Both the position numbers and the translations under genes were made by a program. From Bacillota bacterium (lineage in GTDB: Bacteria > Bacillota > UBA4882 > UBA8346), in the NCBI GenBank assembly GCA_023401925.1, contig JAEXDA010000034.1:1-64000 (forward strand): a DNA stretch of 64,000 nucleotides. Reading direction: 5' to 3'. Below, piece by piece: positions 16,951 to 25,979 of the stretch. The notes below the pieces were generated by a model. The model was given only the letters and a program-made list of their open reading frames with translations, searched no databases and was not told the origin of the DNA. How positions within the stretch are numbered: the stretch's first letter is position 1; each line of letters begins with the position of its first letter.

Positions 16951-17910
16951 ATGAGCGAAGTCGGTATTTCAGCAATCGGGGCTGCTGTTCCCCAGAAAAT
17001 TCTAACCAATAGCGATTTGGAAAAGATGGTCGAAACCAGTGATGAATGGATTGTCTCTCGAACGGGTATTCGGGAAAGACATATTTTGGACAAAGGGGAA
17101 AGTATCACTCCTTTGGTTGTGGAATCGGCTAAGATGGCTTGCCAAAGAGGTAATTTCAACCCTGAGGAGTTAGATTTTGTTATTTCCGCCACGTTAACGC
17201 CTGATCGAATCAGTCCCGCGCAGGCCTGTGAAGTGGCTCATCATCTTCAAGCGAATCATGCGTTTTGTTTTGATTTGAATGCGGCTTGTTCCGGATTTAT
17301 ATTTGGACTAGCCACAGCGGATAGTTTGTTAAAAACCCGTAATATTAAATATGGTCTCGTGACTGCAGGTGAGCAGCTCACTCGGACGGTTGATTATTCC
17401 GATCGTACTTCCTGCGTTTTATTTGGTGATGCAAGTGCTGCCGCGTTGCTAACGAATGATCATCCGGAACATTTGATTCTATATACTGAACTAGGGAGTG
17501 ATCCTACAATGGCCAACGAGGTAACCATTGGAGGGGTAAGAAATTTGTTGGACAATCAACTTTCAGACTATTATTTTAAACAAAATGGCAAAGCGGTATT
17601 TAAATTTGCAGTGAATAAAATTAAGGAATTGTATGAAATTGTTCCGCAAAAGGTCGGATTGAAACCGGAACAAATAAAATATGTCATTCCTCATCAGGCC
17701 AACATCCGGATTATCGAGTCTGCGGCCAAGGAGATTGTATCCAATAATACTGTGGTGATTTCCAATATTGAACGTTACGGAAATACTTCTTCAGCTTCAA
17801 TTGGTGTCGCTTTTCATGAATCCTGGGAGCGGTTCCAAAAAGGGGATTATATAATGCTCGTTGGTTTTGGAGGCGGTTTAAGTTGGGGAGCCGCGCTGTT
17901 GCAATGGTGA
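16951..17910 (+). CDS. fabH: 3-oxoacyl-ACP synthase III (FabH)
   Basis: Starts fatty-acid chains by condensing acetyl-CoA or a branched acyl-CoA with malonyl-ACP. The 319-residue protein carries the catalytic triad in its usual contexts: Cys in NAACSGFIFG, His in VIPHQANIRI and Asn in RYGNTSSASIG, plus the C-terminal GFGGGLSWGAALLQW. The ATG at 16951 has GGAGGAG five bases upstream; the frame is open from 16924. Co-transcribed with fapR, so malonyl-CoA supply would control chain initiation. Acyl-primer preference cannot be read from sequence. Confidence 0.95.
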   Translation: MSEVGISAIGAAVPQKILTNSDLEKMVETSDEWIVSRTGIRERHILDKGESITPLVVESAKMACQRGNFNPEELDFVISATLTPDRISPAQACEVAHHLQANHAFCFDLNAACSGFIFGLATADSLLKTRNIKYGLVTAGEQLTRTVDYSDRTSCVLFGDASAAALLTNDHPEHLILYTELGSDPTMANEVTIGGVRNLLDNQLSDYYFKQNGKAVFKFAVNKIKELYEIVPQKVGLKPEQIKYVIPHQANIRIIESAAKEIVSNNTVVISNIERYGNTSSASIGVAFHESWERFQKGDYIMLVGFGGGLSWGAALLQW

Positions 17911-18049
17911 TGAAGCTTTCTTAATAATAATAACGAGCAATCCGCCGGTGAGCGAGATTAAAAAGAGAGTTGGAACTGAGAAATTCTTTTATATTAACCC
18001 ATTCTTCTAAAATGCCGATATTGAATATAATGAAGGGTGGTTTTTTTAT

Positions 18050-19216
18050 TTGTATCTTTTCTTATCCATCATTGCCATTGTGACTACCATTATCAATTTA
18101 TTGACTTACATATACCGTTTTAACTCTTCCAATAATTTTTATCGTCATCTTTTTAGTCTGGAAGAGGTATTTGACAATGAATTGGACTTTATCCATTTGG
18201 CAAAGAATATATTAATAAGGACAATTCCTGAAACGATATCAAACGGGGGAATTATCTACTGGTTTGATGAAGTGCGCGGCGAGTTAAAATTAAAGGCTTT
18301 TCATGGGATACCCATTGCGCAAATTAATCAAATCACCAATGAAATCCGTAAACCCAATGGGATTTTAGAACAGGTCCGGACTAGGCCTCAAGGCTTTGCG
18401 GTGACCCGTTTCAGAAATACCAGGGTTGACTGCGGAAATTTAACAAAATATTATCAGAGTTTAATGGCAATGCCCTTAATGATTCAAAAAGAAGTTTTTG
18501 GTGTATTGATTTTATTTAAGCAAAAAGGGAGTTTTCGTCAACGAGATCTAAAAATTATTAGAGCTTTTGCGCCACGTTGCGCAGTCCGTTTAGAAAGCGC
18601 GCGTTTGTACCAATTGGCTAGGGAGACGGCTCAGGAAAATACCAAGTTATATATTAATTTATCCAATCTGTATCAAAAAGCTACTTTGGATGAGTTAACA
18701 GGACTGTATAACAGGCATTTTTTAATGCAAAGGTTGAAGGAAGAAATAAAAAAAGCTTGGCGCTACAGACATCCGCTTTCATTGATATTTATTGATCTTG
18801 ATTTTTTTAAACAAGTCAATGACGAGCATGGTCATCAAATTGGTGATCAATTGTTGATGGAACTCGGGGAGTTGATTAAAAAATCCGTTCGCGACTATGA
18901 TGTTGCCTGTCGATTCGGAGGAGAAGAATTTGTAGTGTTGCTGCCACAGACAACATTGGAAAACGCTTTCGATTTGGCAGACCGGCTGCGTGAAAAAGTA
19001 GCCAATCATTTATTTTGCAGCTCGACTACAATGCTAAAAGTCACTGCAAGTTTTGGAGTCAGTATGACTCCGGAATTTTCTGAAGCTGGGAATCAATTTA
19101 CCGAAGAAGAAGTTAATACCATTGCTGAAAAAATCGTCTCCGATGCAGACAATGCTTTATATCAGGCTAAAGAAGCGGGACGCAATCAAGTGGTCGCCTT
19201 TGAAGGAAAACCGTAA
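18050..19216 (+). CDS. Diguanylate cyclase with GAF sensor domain
   Basis: Makes cyclic di-GMP from two GTP. The 388-residue protein has one N-terminal membrane segment (residues 1-22), a GAF-like region (about 45-200) and a GGDEF domain (about 215-385). The active site is GGEEF and an inhibitory I-site RxxD (RDYD) lies five residues before it, so product inhibition is likely. The start is TTG at 18050 with GAAGGGTGG upstream. It stands between fabH and obg. Two other cyclic di-GMP-linked genes (yajQ-like, PilZ) lie about 6 kb downstream. Confidence 0.9.
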   Translation: MYLFLSIIAIVTTIINLLTYIYRFNSSNNFYRHLFSLEEVFDNELDFIHLAKNILIRTIPETISNGGIIYWFDEVRGELKLKAFHGIPIAQINQITNEIRKPNGILEQVRTRPQGFAVTRFRNTRVDCGNLTKYYQSLMAMPLMIQKEVFGVLILFKQKGSFRQRDLKIIRAFAPRCAVRLESARLYQLARETAQENTKLYINLSNLYQKATLDELTGLYNRHFLMQRLKEEIKKAWRYRHPLSLIFIDLDFFKQVNDEHGHQIGDQLLMELGELIKKSVRDYDVACRFGGEEFVVLLPQTTLENAFDLADRLREKVANHLFCSSTTMLKVTASFGVSMTPEFSEAGNQFTEEEVNTIAEKIVSDADNALYQAKEAGRNQVVAFEGKP

Positions 19217-19303
19217 AATACGTTAATCATCGCCCAAATCTTATCAATAACTATGCAGGATAAATAAAATGGACTGTCGAATAATAATTTCGAGGTGTTT
19301 AGT

Positions 19304-20590
19304 TTGTTCTTAGATTCAGCCAAGATTTTTTTAAAGTCCGGCAATGGAGGTTCAGGGGCTGTTAGTTTCCGGCGAGAAAAATATGTACCACGCGGTGGTC
19401 CTGATGGCGGCGACGGAGGACGTGGCGGCCATATCAAATTTATCGTTGATAATAATCTAACAACTTTAAGTGATTTCCGATATAAACATCATTTTCAAGC
19501 TGAAAATGGCTCTCCCGGTGAAGCTGTAAATCGTTCCGGGAAGGATGGAACTGATTTATATATTCCGGTGCCGGCGGGAACGTTGATTAAAAATGCCGAA
19601 ACCCATCAATTGCTTGTTGATTTGACAAAACCAGGAACTGAATTTGTCCTGTTGAAGGGAGGGCGCGGTGGGCGCGGGAATTCTAATTTTGCAACGGCAA
19701 CCCGTCAAACCCCGCAGTTTTCCGAAAAAGGAGAGCTTGGAAGCGAATTATGGGTGGAGTTAGAACTCAAATTACTTGCGGATGTAGGCCTTATCGGTTT
19801 TCCTAACGTGGGAAAATCTACTTTGATTTCCAAAATTTCAGCGGCTCGTCCGAAAATAGCTGATTATCCATTTACGACATTAATTCCGAATTTAGGAGTA
19901 GTTGATTATAAAGGCCAAAGTTTTGTGGCTGTCGATATCCCGGGGTTAATTGAAGGTGCCCATCAAGGTGTAGGTCTGGGAGATCAATTTTTACGTCATA
20001 TCGAAAGAACGCGCTTGTTAATTCATCTAGTGGATGTTTCACCGTTTTCCGGCCGTGATCCTTATCAGGACTACATACAAATTAATGAAGAATTGACGCT
20101 TTATAATCCAAAATTATCTCAAAAACCGCAAATAGTGGTTCTTTCAAAAGTTGATTTATTGGAAGATCGACAAGTATTGGAGACTTTTCGGTCAAAGTTG
20201 GCCCAGTCCGAGTTGAGTATTATTGATATTTCAGCTGCCACCGGTGAAGGGATCCCCGACTTATTGAATGTAGTCATTGAAAAATTAGCTGAGCTTCCAG
20301 CCAATGCGGATGATGAAGTAGAATCGCCCGGAGAAGCCGCTGATTTCAATGAAACAATTGAAGATCGTACGACTTCAGTGGTAAATGCGGGAGACATCTA
20401 TATTGTGCAAAATAACGCTTTGATCCGCAGAATGGCCCGTTATGATTTGGAAAATGATGATTCACTCCGGAGTTTTCAAAACCTCCTCAAACGTTGGGGT
20501 ATTGAAGAGGCGCTTATGAATGCGGGAGTAAAAGAAGGTGATTCGGTAAGAATAGGTGATTTTGAATTTACTTTTTTAAATGAGAATTAG
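19304..20590 (+). CDS. obg: GTPase Obg (CgtA)
   Basis: An essential GTPase that works in ribosome large-subunit maturation and, in spore formers, in stress and sporulation signalling. The 428-residue protein has the glycine-rich Obg fold (GGPDGGDGGRGGHI, GRGGRGNSNFATATRQTP), the G domain with GFPNVGKST (G1), DIPGLIEGA (G3) and SKVD (G4, with S in place of N), and the C-terminal OCT domain (residues about 365-425). The TTG start at 19304 matches the family N-terminus MFLDSAKIFLKSG and has GAGGTG six bases before it; a GTG at 19295 lies on that site. Confidence 0.95.
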   Translation: MFLDSAKIFLKSGNGGSGAVSFRREKYVPRGGPDGGDGGRGGHIKFIVDNNLTTLSDFRYKHHFQAENGSPGEAVNRSGKDGTDLYIPVPAGTLIKNAETHQLLVDLTKPGTEFVLLKGGRGGRGNSNFATATRQTPQFSEKGELGSELWVELELKLLADVGLIGFPNVGKSTLISKISAARPKIADYPFTTLIPNLGVVDYKGQSFVAVDIPGLIEGAHQGVGLGDQFLRHIERTRLLIHLVDVSPFSGRDPYQDYIQINEELTLYNPKLSQKPQIVVLSKVDLLEDRQVLETFRSKLAQSELSIIDISAATGEGIPDLLNVVIEKLAELPANADDEVESPGEAADFNETIEDRTTSVVNAGDIYIVQNNALIRRMARYDLENDDSLRSFQNLLKRWGIEEALMNAGVKEGDSVRIGDFEFTFLNEN

Positions 20591-20610
20591 AAGTAGGAGG
20601 GTTTAATCAA

Positions 20611-20802
20611 GTGGTTTGTCTGGATTGTGGCAATTGTCGGAAAAATGAGCCAGTATTTTATTGCACAGCTAAAAATGAATTTATTGTTACTGAAACCGCT
20701 GTAGTCAAGGAAAAGGCTAAAAACCGTTGGCGCGAGGGAGACCCCAGTTATGAACAACACCGGCGGCAACTCCGCAAAGATAAGGTGCCACAGGCAACGT
20801 AA
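20611..20802 (+). CDS. Small cysteine-containing hypothetical protein
   Basis: A 63-residue protein with CLDCGNCRKNEPVFYC near the N-terminus (four cysteines, possible metal site) and a basic, arginine-rich C-terminal half (KNRWREGDPSYEQHRRQLRKDK). It starts with GTG, with TAGGAGGG twelve bases upstream, directly after obg and probably in its transcript. I do not recognise a named family. Confidence 0.65.
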   Translation: MVCLDCGNCRKNEPVFYCTAKNEFIVTETAVVKEKAKNRWREGDPSYEQHRRQLRKDKVPQAT

Positions 20803-20830
20803 GGAACTGTTAAAAAAGTAATTGAAAACC

Positions 20831-20888
20831 AAAGAAATACAATATAGGATTTCATCAAATAGGTGAATTCATTATATTGTATTTCTTT
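20831..20888 (+). terminator. Long hairpin after the obg unit
   Basis: AAAGAAATACAATATA (20831-20846) pairs perfectly with TATATTGTATTTCTTT (20873-20888). The 26-nt spacer folds further (GATTTCATC against GGTGAATTC with one mismatch and a G-U), leaving a 5-nt loop. The stem is A/T-rich and about 26 bp long. It may be a bidirectional terminator or an RNA-processing site. Confidence 0.6.
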
Positions 20889-20954
20889 ATTGTGCGTGTT
20901 TAAACCCATGATATTTACTTTTTGGATAGCTCCTTTTTTTTAGTGTCTGAAATA

Positions 20955-20963
20955 TGCTATAAT
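20955..20963 (+). promoter_or_regulatory. Extended -10 promoter of the yhbY-proBA unit
   Basis: TGCTATAAT is an extended -10 element about 100 bp before yhbY. There is no good -35 hexamer at the expected distance, as is common for extended -10 promoters. Confidence 0.5.
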
Positions 20964-21064
20964 GTTTCCACAAACATTGAACATGAATTCGGTCAAGATT
21001 GACTTTATAAAAGTAGATTTGTCGGAGGCTTGCCGAATCAGAGTTTAAGGAAGAAGGTCCAAAT

Positions 21065-21364
21065 TTGCTAACCAGTAAACAAAGAAGCAGGCTTCGTTCG
21101 TTGGGTAATGATTTAGAACCCATTCTTACCATCGGAAAAAGTGGACTCTCCCACAATACCATTGAGCAATTGGATGAGGCTTTAACCGCCAGAGAGCTTG
21201 TAAAAGCTAGAGTATTACCCCATACGGTTTTTGATGTGAATGAAATTGCCTCTGAACTTGCTTTGCAAGCTATGGCCGAGGTGGTACAGGTTATTGGGAG
21301 GAATATTTTATTTTACAGGCCGCCAAAGTCAGGAACTCCAAGTAAACTTCTTCAGGAGGATTAA
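21065..21364 (+). CDS. yhbY: YhbY-family RNA-binding protein (CRM domain)
   Basis: A 99-residue single-domain RNA-binding protein that associates with pre-50S ribosomal subunits in studied bacteria. It has the family pattern LTSKQRSRLRSLGNDLEPI, the GKSGLS loop that corresponds to GxxG, ELVKARVLPH and the IGRNILFYRP end. It starts with TTG (AAGAAGG upstream). It lies one base from the proB start, after the obg unit; obg, yhbY, nadD and rsfS often cluster in Firmicutes. Confidence 0.9.
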   Translation: MLTSKQRSRLRSLGNDLEPILTIGKSGLSHNTIEQLDEALTARELVKARVLPHTVFDVNEIASELALQAMAEVVQVIGRNILFYRPPKSGTPSKLLQED

Positions 21365-21365
21365 C

Positions 21366-22532
21366 GTGAACCAACTGGAGAATCAATTTACAAGTTTGCA
21401 TGATGCCAAACGGGTTGTTGTAAAAGTAGGCACCAGTACACTGATGCATAATACCGGCAAGCTTAATTTGAACCGGATGGAACAATTTGTTCGGCAATTA
21501 GTGGATTTGCAAAATCAAGGCCGGGAAGTTGTATTAGTAACTTCAGGAGCGGTAGGTGTCGGATTAGGACGTCTGGGGTTTACCGAAAGACCGGCTTCGA
21601 TCATGGAGCGACAAGCAGTCGCGGCTGTGGGGCAAGGTCTTTTGATGCAGGTTTATGAGAAGTTTTTTTCAGAATACGGACAAATTGTCGCCCAGATTTT
21701 ACTGACCCGCAATGATATCAGTGACCGCAAAAGATATCTGAACGCCCGCAATACGATACTTACTCTATTAAAATACCGGGTCATTCCGATCATTAATGAA
21801 AATGATACAGTTGCCACCGAAGAATTAAAGATTGGAGAAAATGATACCCTTTCCGCCCTGGTGGCAGGTTTGATAGAAGCGGATTTGCTTATTCTTTTGT
21901 CGGATATCGACGGTTTATTTACGGCTGATCCGAAGAAAAACTCCGATGCAGCCTTAATTCCAATCGTACCGGAGATTGATGCCAAAATTTTAAAAATGGC
22001 CGGAGGGGTCGGTTCAGAATTTGGCACCGGAGGTATGTTGACAAAATTGGAAGCTGCCAAAATGGCAACCGCGGCGGGGACAGCCATGGTTTTGATGAAT
22101 GGGCAAAATCCGCTGCAGATTCAAAGTATTTTTCAGGGCAACCCAATTGGAACTTTATTTTCAAGTAGTCAACCTTTAGTAAACAGCCGGAAACGTTGGA
22201 TTGCTTACGGTCCTATTGCCAACGGAGAGTTGATGGTTGATCAAGGAGCAGAAAGAGCTTTACTGAAACAAGGAACCAGTTTGCTTCCTTCAGGGATTGT
22301 TAATTTACGGGGCGAATTCGAAGAAGGAGATCTCATTCGGATTTTAAATACAGACCGAATGGAGTTAGGAAGGGGCCTAACCAATTATAGCAGTGAACAT
22401 TTACAAAAAATTAAAGGAAAAAAGTCGTCGGAAATTGAGATGATTCTTGGTTATAAAGCTGCCGACGAGATTATTCATCGGGATAATTTGGTGATTACGG
22501 CTACGATTGGAGGAGATGTTGATGGAAATTGA
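21366..22532 (+). CDS. proB: Glutamate 5-kinase
   Basis: First enzyme of proline synthesis: phosphorylates glutamate to gamma-glutamyl phosphate. The 388-residue protein has the amino-acid kinase domain (VVVKVGTSTLMH, LVTSGAVGVGLGRLG, NENDTVATEELKIGENDTLS, DIDGLFTADP, GTGGMLTKLEAAK) in residues 10-255 and a PUA domain at about 280-375. The GTG at 21366 follows CAGGAGGATT and fits the family length; the frame is open further upstream within yhbY. It overlaps proA by eleven bases. Confidence 0.95.
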   Translation: MNQLENQFTSLHDAKRVVVKVGTSTLMHNTGKLNLNRMEQFVRQLVDLQNQGREVVLVTSGAVGVGLGRLGFTERPASIMERQAVAAVGQGLLMQVYEKFFSEYGQIVAQILLTRNDISDRKRYLNARNTILTLLKYRVIPIINENDTVATEELKIGENDTLSALVAGLIEADLLILLSDIDGLFTADPKKNSDAALIPIVPEIDAKILKMAGGVGSEFGTGGMLTKLEAAKMATAAGTAMVLMNGQNPLQIQSIFQGNPIGTLFSSSQPLVNSRKRWIAYGPIANGELMVDQGAERALLKQGTSLLPSGIVNLRGEFEEGDLIRILNTDRMELGRGLTNYSSEHLQKIKGKKSSEIEMILGYKAADEIIHRDNLVITATIGGDVDGN

Positions 22533-23775
22533 AAGTTATGTTGAAAGCATTGCAAGCAAGGCCAAACAATGTACTTCTGTCTTGGCAGGGCTATCTTCCT
22601 TCCAAAAAAATATTCTACTTGAAAAAATGGCAGAGCGATTGACGTCTCGGAGTCAACAAATTATCGATGCCAATCGAATCGATGTTGAAAACGGCATTGA
22701 AAAAGGGCTTAATAAGACTTTGATCGATCGTTTAACTTTGGATTTCAAACGAATCCATAATATGGCAGAAGGACTACATACCTTGATTCAGCTTAATGAC
22801 CCCATTGGCACAGTTGATAAAATGTGGCGTCGCCCCAATGGATTGGAAATAGGCCAACGGCGTGTTCCCTTGGGAGTCATTGGGATCATTTATGAAGCTA
22901 GGCCTAATGTGACGGTTGACGCGGCAGGTTTATGTTTGAAAACTGGGAATGCCGTCATTTTAAAAGGGGGCTCAGAGGCTCTAAATTCCAACCGTATTCT
23001 GGTGTCAATTCTACGGGAGGCATTATTGGAGTGTGAATTGCCGGAGGATGGGATTCAACTGATTGATTCTACTGATCGGGAGGCTGTTAAGGTCTTGATG
23101 CGTTTGAACCGATTGGTTGATGTTTTAATCCCCAGAGGCGGGGCTGGACTTATTAAAACTGTTGTTGAAAATTCAAGTGTTCCGGTAATTGAAACTGGAG
23201 TCGGAAATTGTCATACTTATATTGATAGCGAAGCCGATTTGGAAATGGCCCGGAAGATTTCCTACAATGCTAAAGTTCAGCGGCCCGGGGTCTGTAATGC
23301 CATGGAAACTTTACTGGTTAATGAAGAAGTGGCTTCTAAAATTCTTCCATTGCTGGCCTTGGACTATCAAAGCGCCGGAGTTAAACTCCGTGGCTGCCCG
23401 ACAACTTGTGGGATAATTTCCGTTACGCCTGCCATGGAAAGTGATTGGGAAACCGAATTTCTTGATTTGGTTTTAGCGGTCAAAGTTGTTAAAAACCTTG
23501 ATGAAGCGATCGAACATATCAATCGCTATGGTACCAAACATTCTGAAAGTATTATAACGGATAGTTTTCAAAACGCCCGCCGTTTTTTAGAAGAGGTTGA
23601 CGCCGCTGCCGTTTATGTGAATGCTTCCACTCGTTTTACGGATGGGTTTGAATTCGGATTTGGGGCGGAGATTGGTATCAGCACCCAAAAGTTGCATGCC
23701 CGGGGGCCCATGGGTTTAGAAGCTCTGACAACAATTAAATATATCATTTATGGAGACGGACAGATTCGAGAATGA
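22522..23775 (+). CDS. proA: Gamma-glutamyl phosphate reductase
   Basis: Second enzyme of proline synthesis: reduces gamma-glutamyl phosphate with NADPH to glutamate semialdehyde. The 417-residue protein shows the ProA pattern VPLGVIGIIYEARPNVTVDAA, LKGGSEALNSNR, PRGGAGLI, the catalytic cysteine segment AKVQRPGVCNAMETLLV and the C-terminal GFEFGFGAEIGISTQKLHARGP. ATG 22522 has GGAGGAG six bases before it, inside the end of proB, which indicates translational coupling. Confidence 0.95.
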   Translation: MEIESYVESIASKAKQCTSVLAGLSSFQKNILLEKMAERLTSRSQQIIDANRIDVENGIEKGLNKTLIDRLTLDFKRIHNMAEGLHTLIQLNDPIGTVDKMWRRPNGLEIGQRRVPLGVIGIIYEARPNVTVDAAGLCLKTGNAVILKGGSEALNSNRILVSILREALLECELPEDGIQLIDSTDREAVKVLMRLNRLVDVLIPRGGAGLIKTVVENSSVPVIETGVGNCHTYIDSEADLEMARKISYNAKVQRPGVCNAMETLLVNEEVASKILPLLALDYQSAGVKLRGCPTTCGIISVTPAMESDWETEFLDLVLAVKVVKNLDEAIEHINRYGTKHSESIITDSFQNARRFLEEVDAAAVYVNASTRFTDGFEFGFGAEIGISTQKLHARGPMGLEALTTIKYIIYGDGQIRE

Positions 23776-23807
23776 TCTGTGAGTGATGGGACGGGAGACA
23801 TTGCTGA

Positions 23808-24410
23808 ATGGCTGGTTTGGGCATATTCGGAGGAACTTTTGATCCAATTCATTTTGGACACCTTTTTTTGGCAGAAAAGTCACGAGAAACCTTTGATTTA
23901 ACAAAAGTTATATTTGTACCGGCATCTCTTCCGCCTCATAAAATCGGTGAAGTCGCTCTTCCAGGGATAGAACGCTTTAAAATGGTAGAATTGGCTATTA
24001 AGACTCATCCCCAATTTCAAGTATCCGATGTGGAATTAATCAGGATGGGTCCTTCATATACCATTGATACGATTCGGGAGTTTAAAAGCGAAAACCCCGG
24101 AGAGGATTTATTTTTAATTTTAGGATTTGATTCGCTGCTCAGTTTAAACACTTGGAAGGAATATCGGCAGATTTTGGAGGAGACTCAACTTGTTGCTGCT
24201 ATGAGACCTGGCTTCCCACAGTTTGTTGCCCTTCAGGATTGGCCTGATTTTCTTAAACCCTATCGGGAACGTATTCACATTTTAAATGCTCCCCTCGTGG
24301 ATATTTCGGCAACTTGGCTTCGTAGTGAGTTAAGAAAGGGACACTCCATCCGTTATTTGGTTCCAGATCCAGTTTATGAATATATATCCCGCAGTCAGCT
24401 ATACATTTGA
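23808..24410 (+). CDS. nadD: Nicotinate-nucleotide adenylyltransferase
   Basis: Joins nicotinate mononucleotide and ATP to nicotinate adenine dinucleotide in NAD synthesis. The 200-residue protein has the nucleotidyltransferase signature GIFGGTFDPIHFGHL, PASLPPHK, the GFDSLLSLNTWKEY segment and ISATWLRSELRKG (the ISSTxIR motif). It follows proA by 32 bp in the same direction. In many Firmicutes nadD-yqeK-rsfS are adjacent; here an RRM protein, yajQ and a PilZ gene are inserted between nadD and yqeK. Confidence 0.95.
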   Translation: MAGLGIFGGTFDPIHFGHLFLAEKSRETFDLTKVIFVPASLPPHKIGEVALPGIERFKMVELAIKTHPQFQVSDVELIRMGPSYTIDTIREFKSENPGEDLFLILGFDSLLSLNTWKEYRQILEETQLVAAMRPGFPQFVALQDWPDFLKPYRERIHILNAPLVDISATWLRSELRKGHSIRYLVPDPVYEYISRSQLYI

Positions 24411-24594
24411 AGCAAAATTTGATGTTTCCTTCATACTTCAACTATAATCGTCACTACGGTTTAATTGGCACTATTTTTTCCGCCCATCTCTCGTTTTCAA
24501 CTTTTTCTTTTACGCATCAGAATTCTCATCTTCTACATTAAAATACCGTATAGTCCATTTTTTTTGATGCAAAATAAAGTAGAGAGAGGTGAAC

Positions 24595-24855
24595 ATGGTG
24601 ACGAAAACGCTTTATGTAGGGAATTTACCTTGGTCGGCCACAAAAGAGGATTTAGCAGCTCTATTCGCACCTCAAGCTGAGGTAAAGTCCAGTCGAATTA
24701 TTACGGATCGGGAAAGTGGTCGTTCAAAAGGTTTTGGATTTATTGAGGTTGATAATGATGACATTGATAGCATTATCAATTCAATGAACGGCAAAGATAT
24801 GGGGGGACGAGAAATCATCGTTAATGAAGCAAAACCCCGACAACAAAGAATGTGA
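24595..24855 (+). CDS. RNA-recognition-motif (RRM) protein
   Basis: An 86-residue protein consisting of one RRM. RNP2 is LYVGNLPW and RNP1 is KGFGFIEV; a short KPRQQRM tail follows. Single-RRM proteins occur in cyanobacteria and scattered Firmicutes and are RNA-binding, often cold-linked; the targets are unknown. The ATG at 24595 follows AGAGAGAGGTG; a GTG directly after is a possible alternative. A terminator right after the stop makes it a separate small unit. Confidence 0.88.
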   Translation: MVTKTLYVGNLPWSATKEDLAALFAPQAEVKSSRIITDRESGRSKGFGFIEVDNDDIDSIINSMNGKDMGGREIIVNEAKPRQQRM

Positions 24856-24857
24856 GA

Positions 24858-24884
24858 AAGGTGCTGTACAAGCGCCTTTTTTTT
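24858..24884 (+). terminator. Intrinsic terminator after the RRM gene
   Basis: AAGGTGCT and AGCGCCTT (one G-U pair) close a 5-nt loop and are followed by six T. Confidence 0.9.
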
Positions 24885-25025
24885 ACGTGAAATTTGAATG
24901 GAATTCAAAGCCTTTTTAAGCGTTGTTTTTCCTCAGGGAATTTGGGTCAATTTAGAGGGAAAGATAAGAAAATAGCGAATAACATATCAGTTTAAAGTGT
25001 TTCGAAAGGAGAAAATTGGAAACTC

Positions 25026-25517
25026 ATGGCATCCGACTTAAGTTTTGATGTGGTCTCAAAAGTCAATCTGCAGGAGGTCGATAATGCTGTAAACCAGACT
25101 ATAAAAGAGATTGAACAGCGATACGATTTTAAAGGTTGTCAAACTGAAATAACTTTGGAAAATGCAGAAATTCGGATTTTAACCAGTGATGAATTCAAAA
25201 TAAAAAGTGTAATTGATATTTTACAAACGAAGTTAATTAAACGGGGGATTTCCATTAAAAACCTTGATTATGGCAAAATCGAGGATGCTTCGGGAAACAC
25301 TAAAAGGCAGCTTGTTAAAGTAAAACAGGGCATTGAAATGGAACAAGCCAAACAGATTGTTAAAGATATTAAGTCTTCAAATTTAAAAATTCAAGCGCAG
25401 ATTATGAGTGACCAAGTGAGGGTTTCCGGCAAAAATAAAGATGATTTACAAACAGCCATCCAGCTTTTAAAAAGTAAAGATTATCATGTGGAATTACAAT
25501 TTGTAAATTACCGTTAA
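25026..25517 (+). CDS. YajQ-family nucleotide-binding protein
   Basis: A 163-residue protein of the YajQ family (LSFDVVSKVNLQEVDNAVNQ, RYDFKGCQTEI, SIKNLDYGKIEDASG, KQIVKDIKSSNLKIQAQIM, DDLQTAIQLLK). Members of this family bind nucleotides, and some bind cyclic di-GMP. The ATG is preceded by GAAAGGAG. The next gene encodes a PilZ protein, so a cyclic di-GMP link is plausible here, but that is inference. Confidence 0.92.
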   Translation: MASDLSFDVVSKVNLQEVDNAVNQTIKEIEQRYDFKGCQTEITLENAEIRILTSDEFKIKSVIDILQTKLIKRGISIKNLDYGKIEDASGNTKRQLVKVKQGIEMEQAKQIVKDIKSSNLKIQAQIMSDQVRVSGKNKDDLQTAIQLLKSKDYHVELQFVNYR

Positions 25518-25547
25518 AAAATAAAACGGAAAATTGAGGGATCGGAA

Positions 25548-25919
25548 ATGGAAAAAAGAGAGTTAGTTCGAGTGCCCTTTCAAATTGACGCCACGATTTC
25601 GGATGAAAACCGAACTGTTCAGGGGAAAATTGAAAACATCAGTCTGAAAGGCATGTTTATACTGACAGACGGTCAGTTTAAGCTTAATGATATGGTACAA
25701 GTAACTATCCACTTGGCTGGTGAGTCATCCGATTTGGAAATTGATGTCAGCGGGATCATTGTCAGGAAAAATGAAAAAGGGATCGGAGTTCGATTTGAAA
25801 AAGTTGATCTGGATTCTTTTATCCATTTAAGGAATATTGTAGCCTATAACAGTGGTGATGAAGATCAAGTGATGGATGAGTTTTGCAATTTTATCAACCA
25901 TAAAGGTCAAAATAAATAA
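25548..25919 (+). CDS. PilZ domain protein
   Basis: A 123-residue, single-domain cyclic di-GMP receptor. Both halves of the ligand signature are visible: RxxxR in the N-terminal EKRELVRVPF, and NxSxxG in ENISLKGMF. The fold continues with a beta-rich segment (VQVTIHLAG, VSGIIVRKNEKGIGVRF) and a C-terminal helix. No output domain is present, so it would act through protein contacts. It follows the yajQ-like gene by 30 bp. Confidence 0.9.
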   Translation: MEKRELVRVPFQIDATISDENRTVQGKIENISLKGMFILTDGQFKLNDMVQVTIHLAGESSDLEIDVSGIIVRKNEKGIGVRFEKVDLDSFIHLRNIVAYNSGDEDQVMDEFCNFINHKGQNK

Positions 25920-25979
25920 TTTTTGAATATTCCTTATTTTCGTTTATATCTTTTTATTTCTATCTTGGAGCATCATTTT

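Noticed and set aside
21653..22087. 144-codon frame antisense to proB
   Set aside because: Shadow of the proB codon pattern, low-complexity Ser/Ala-rich translation.
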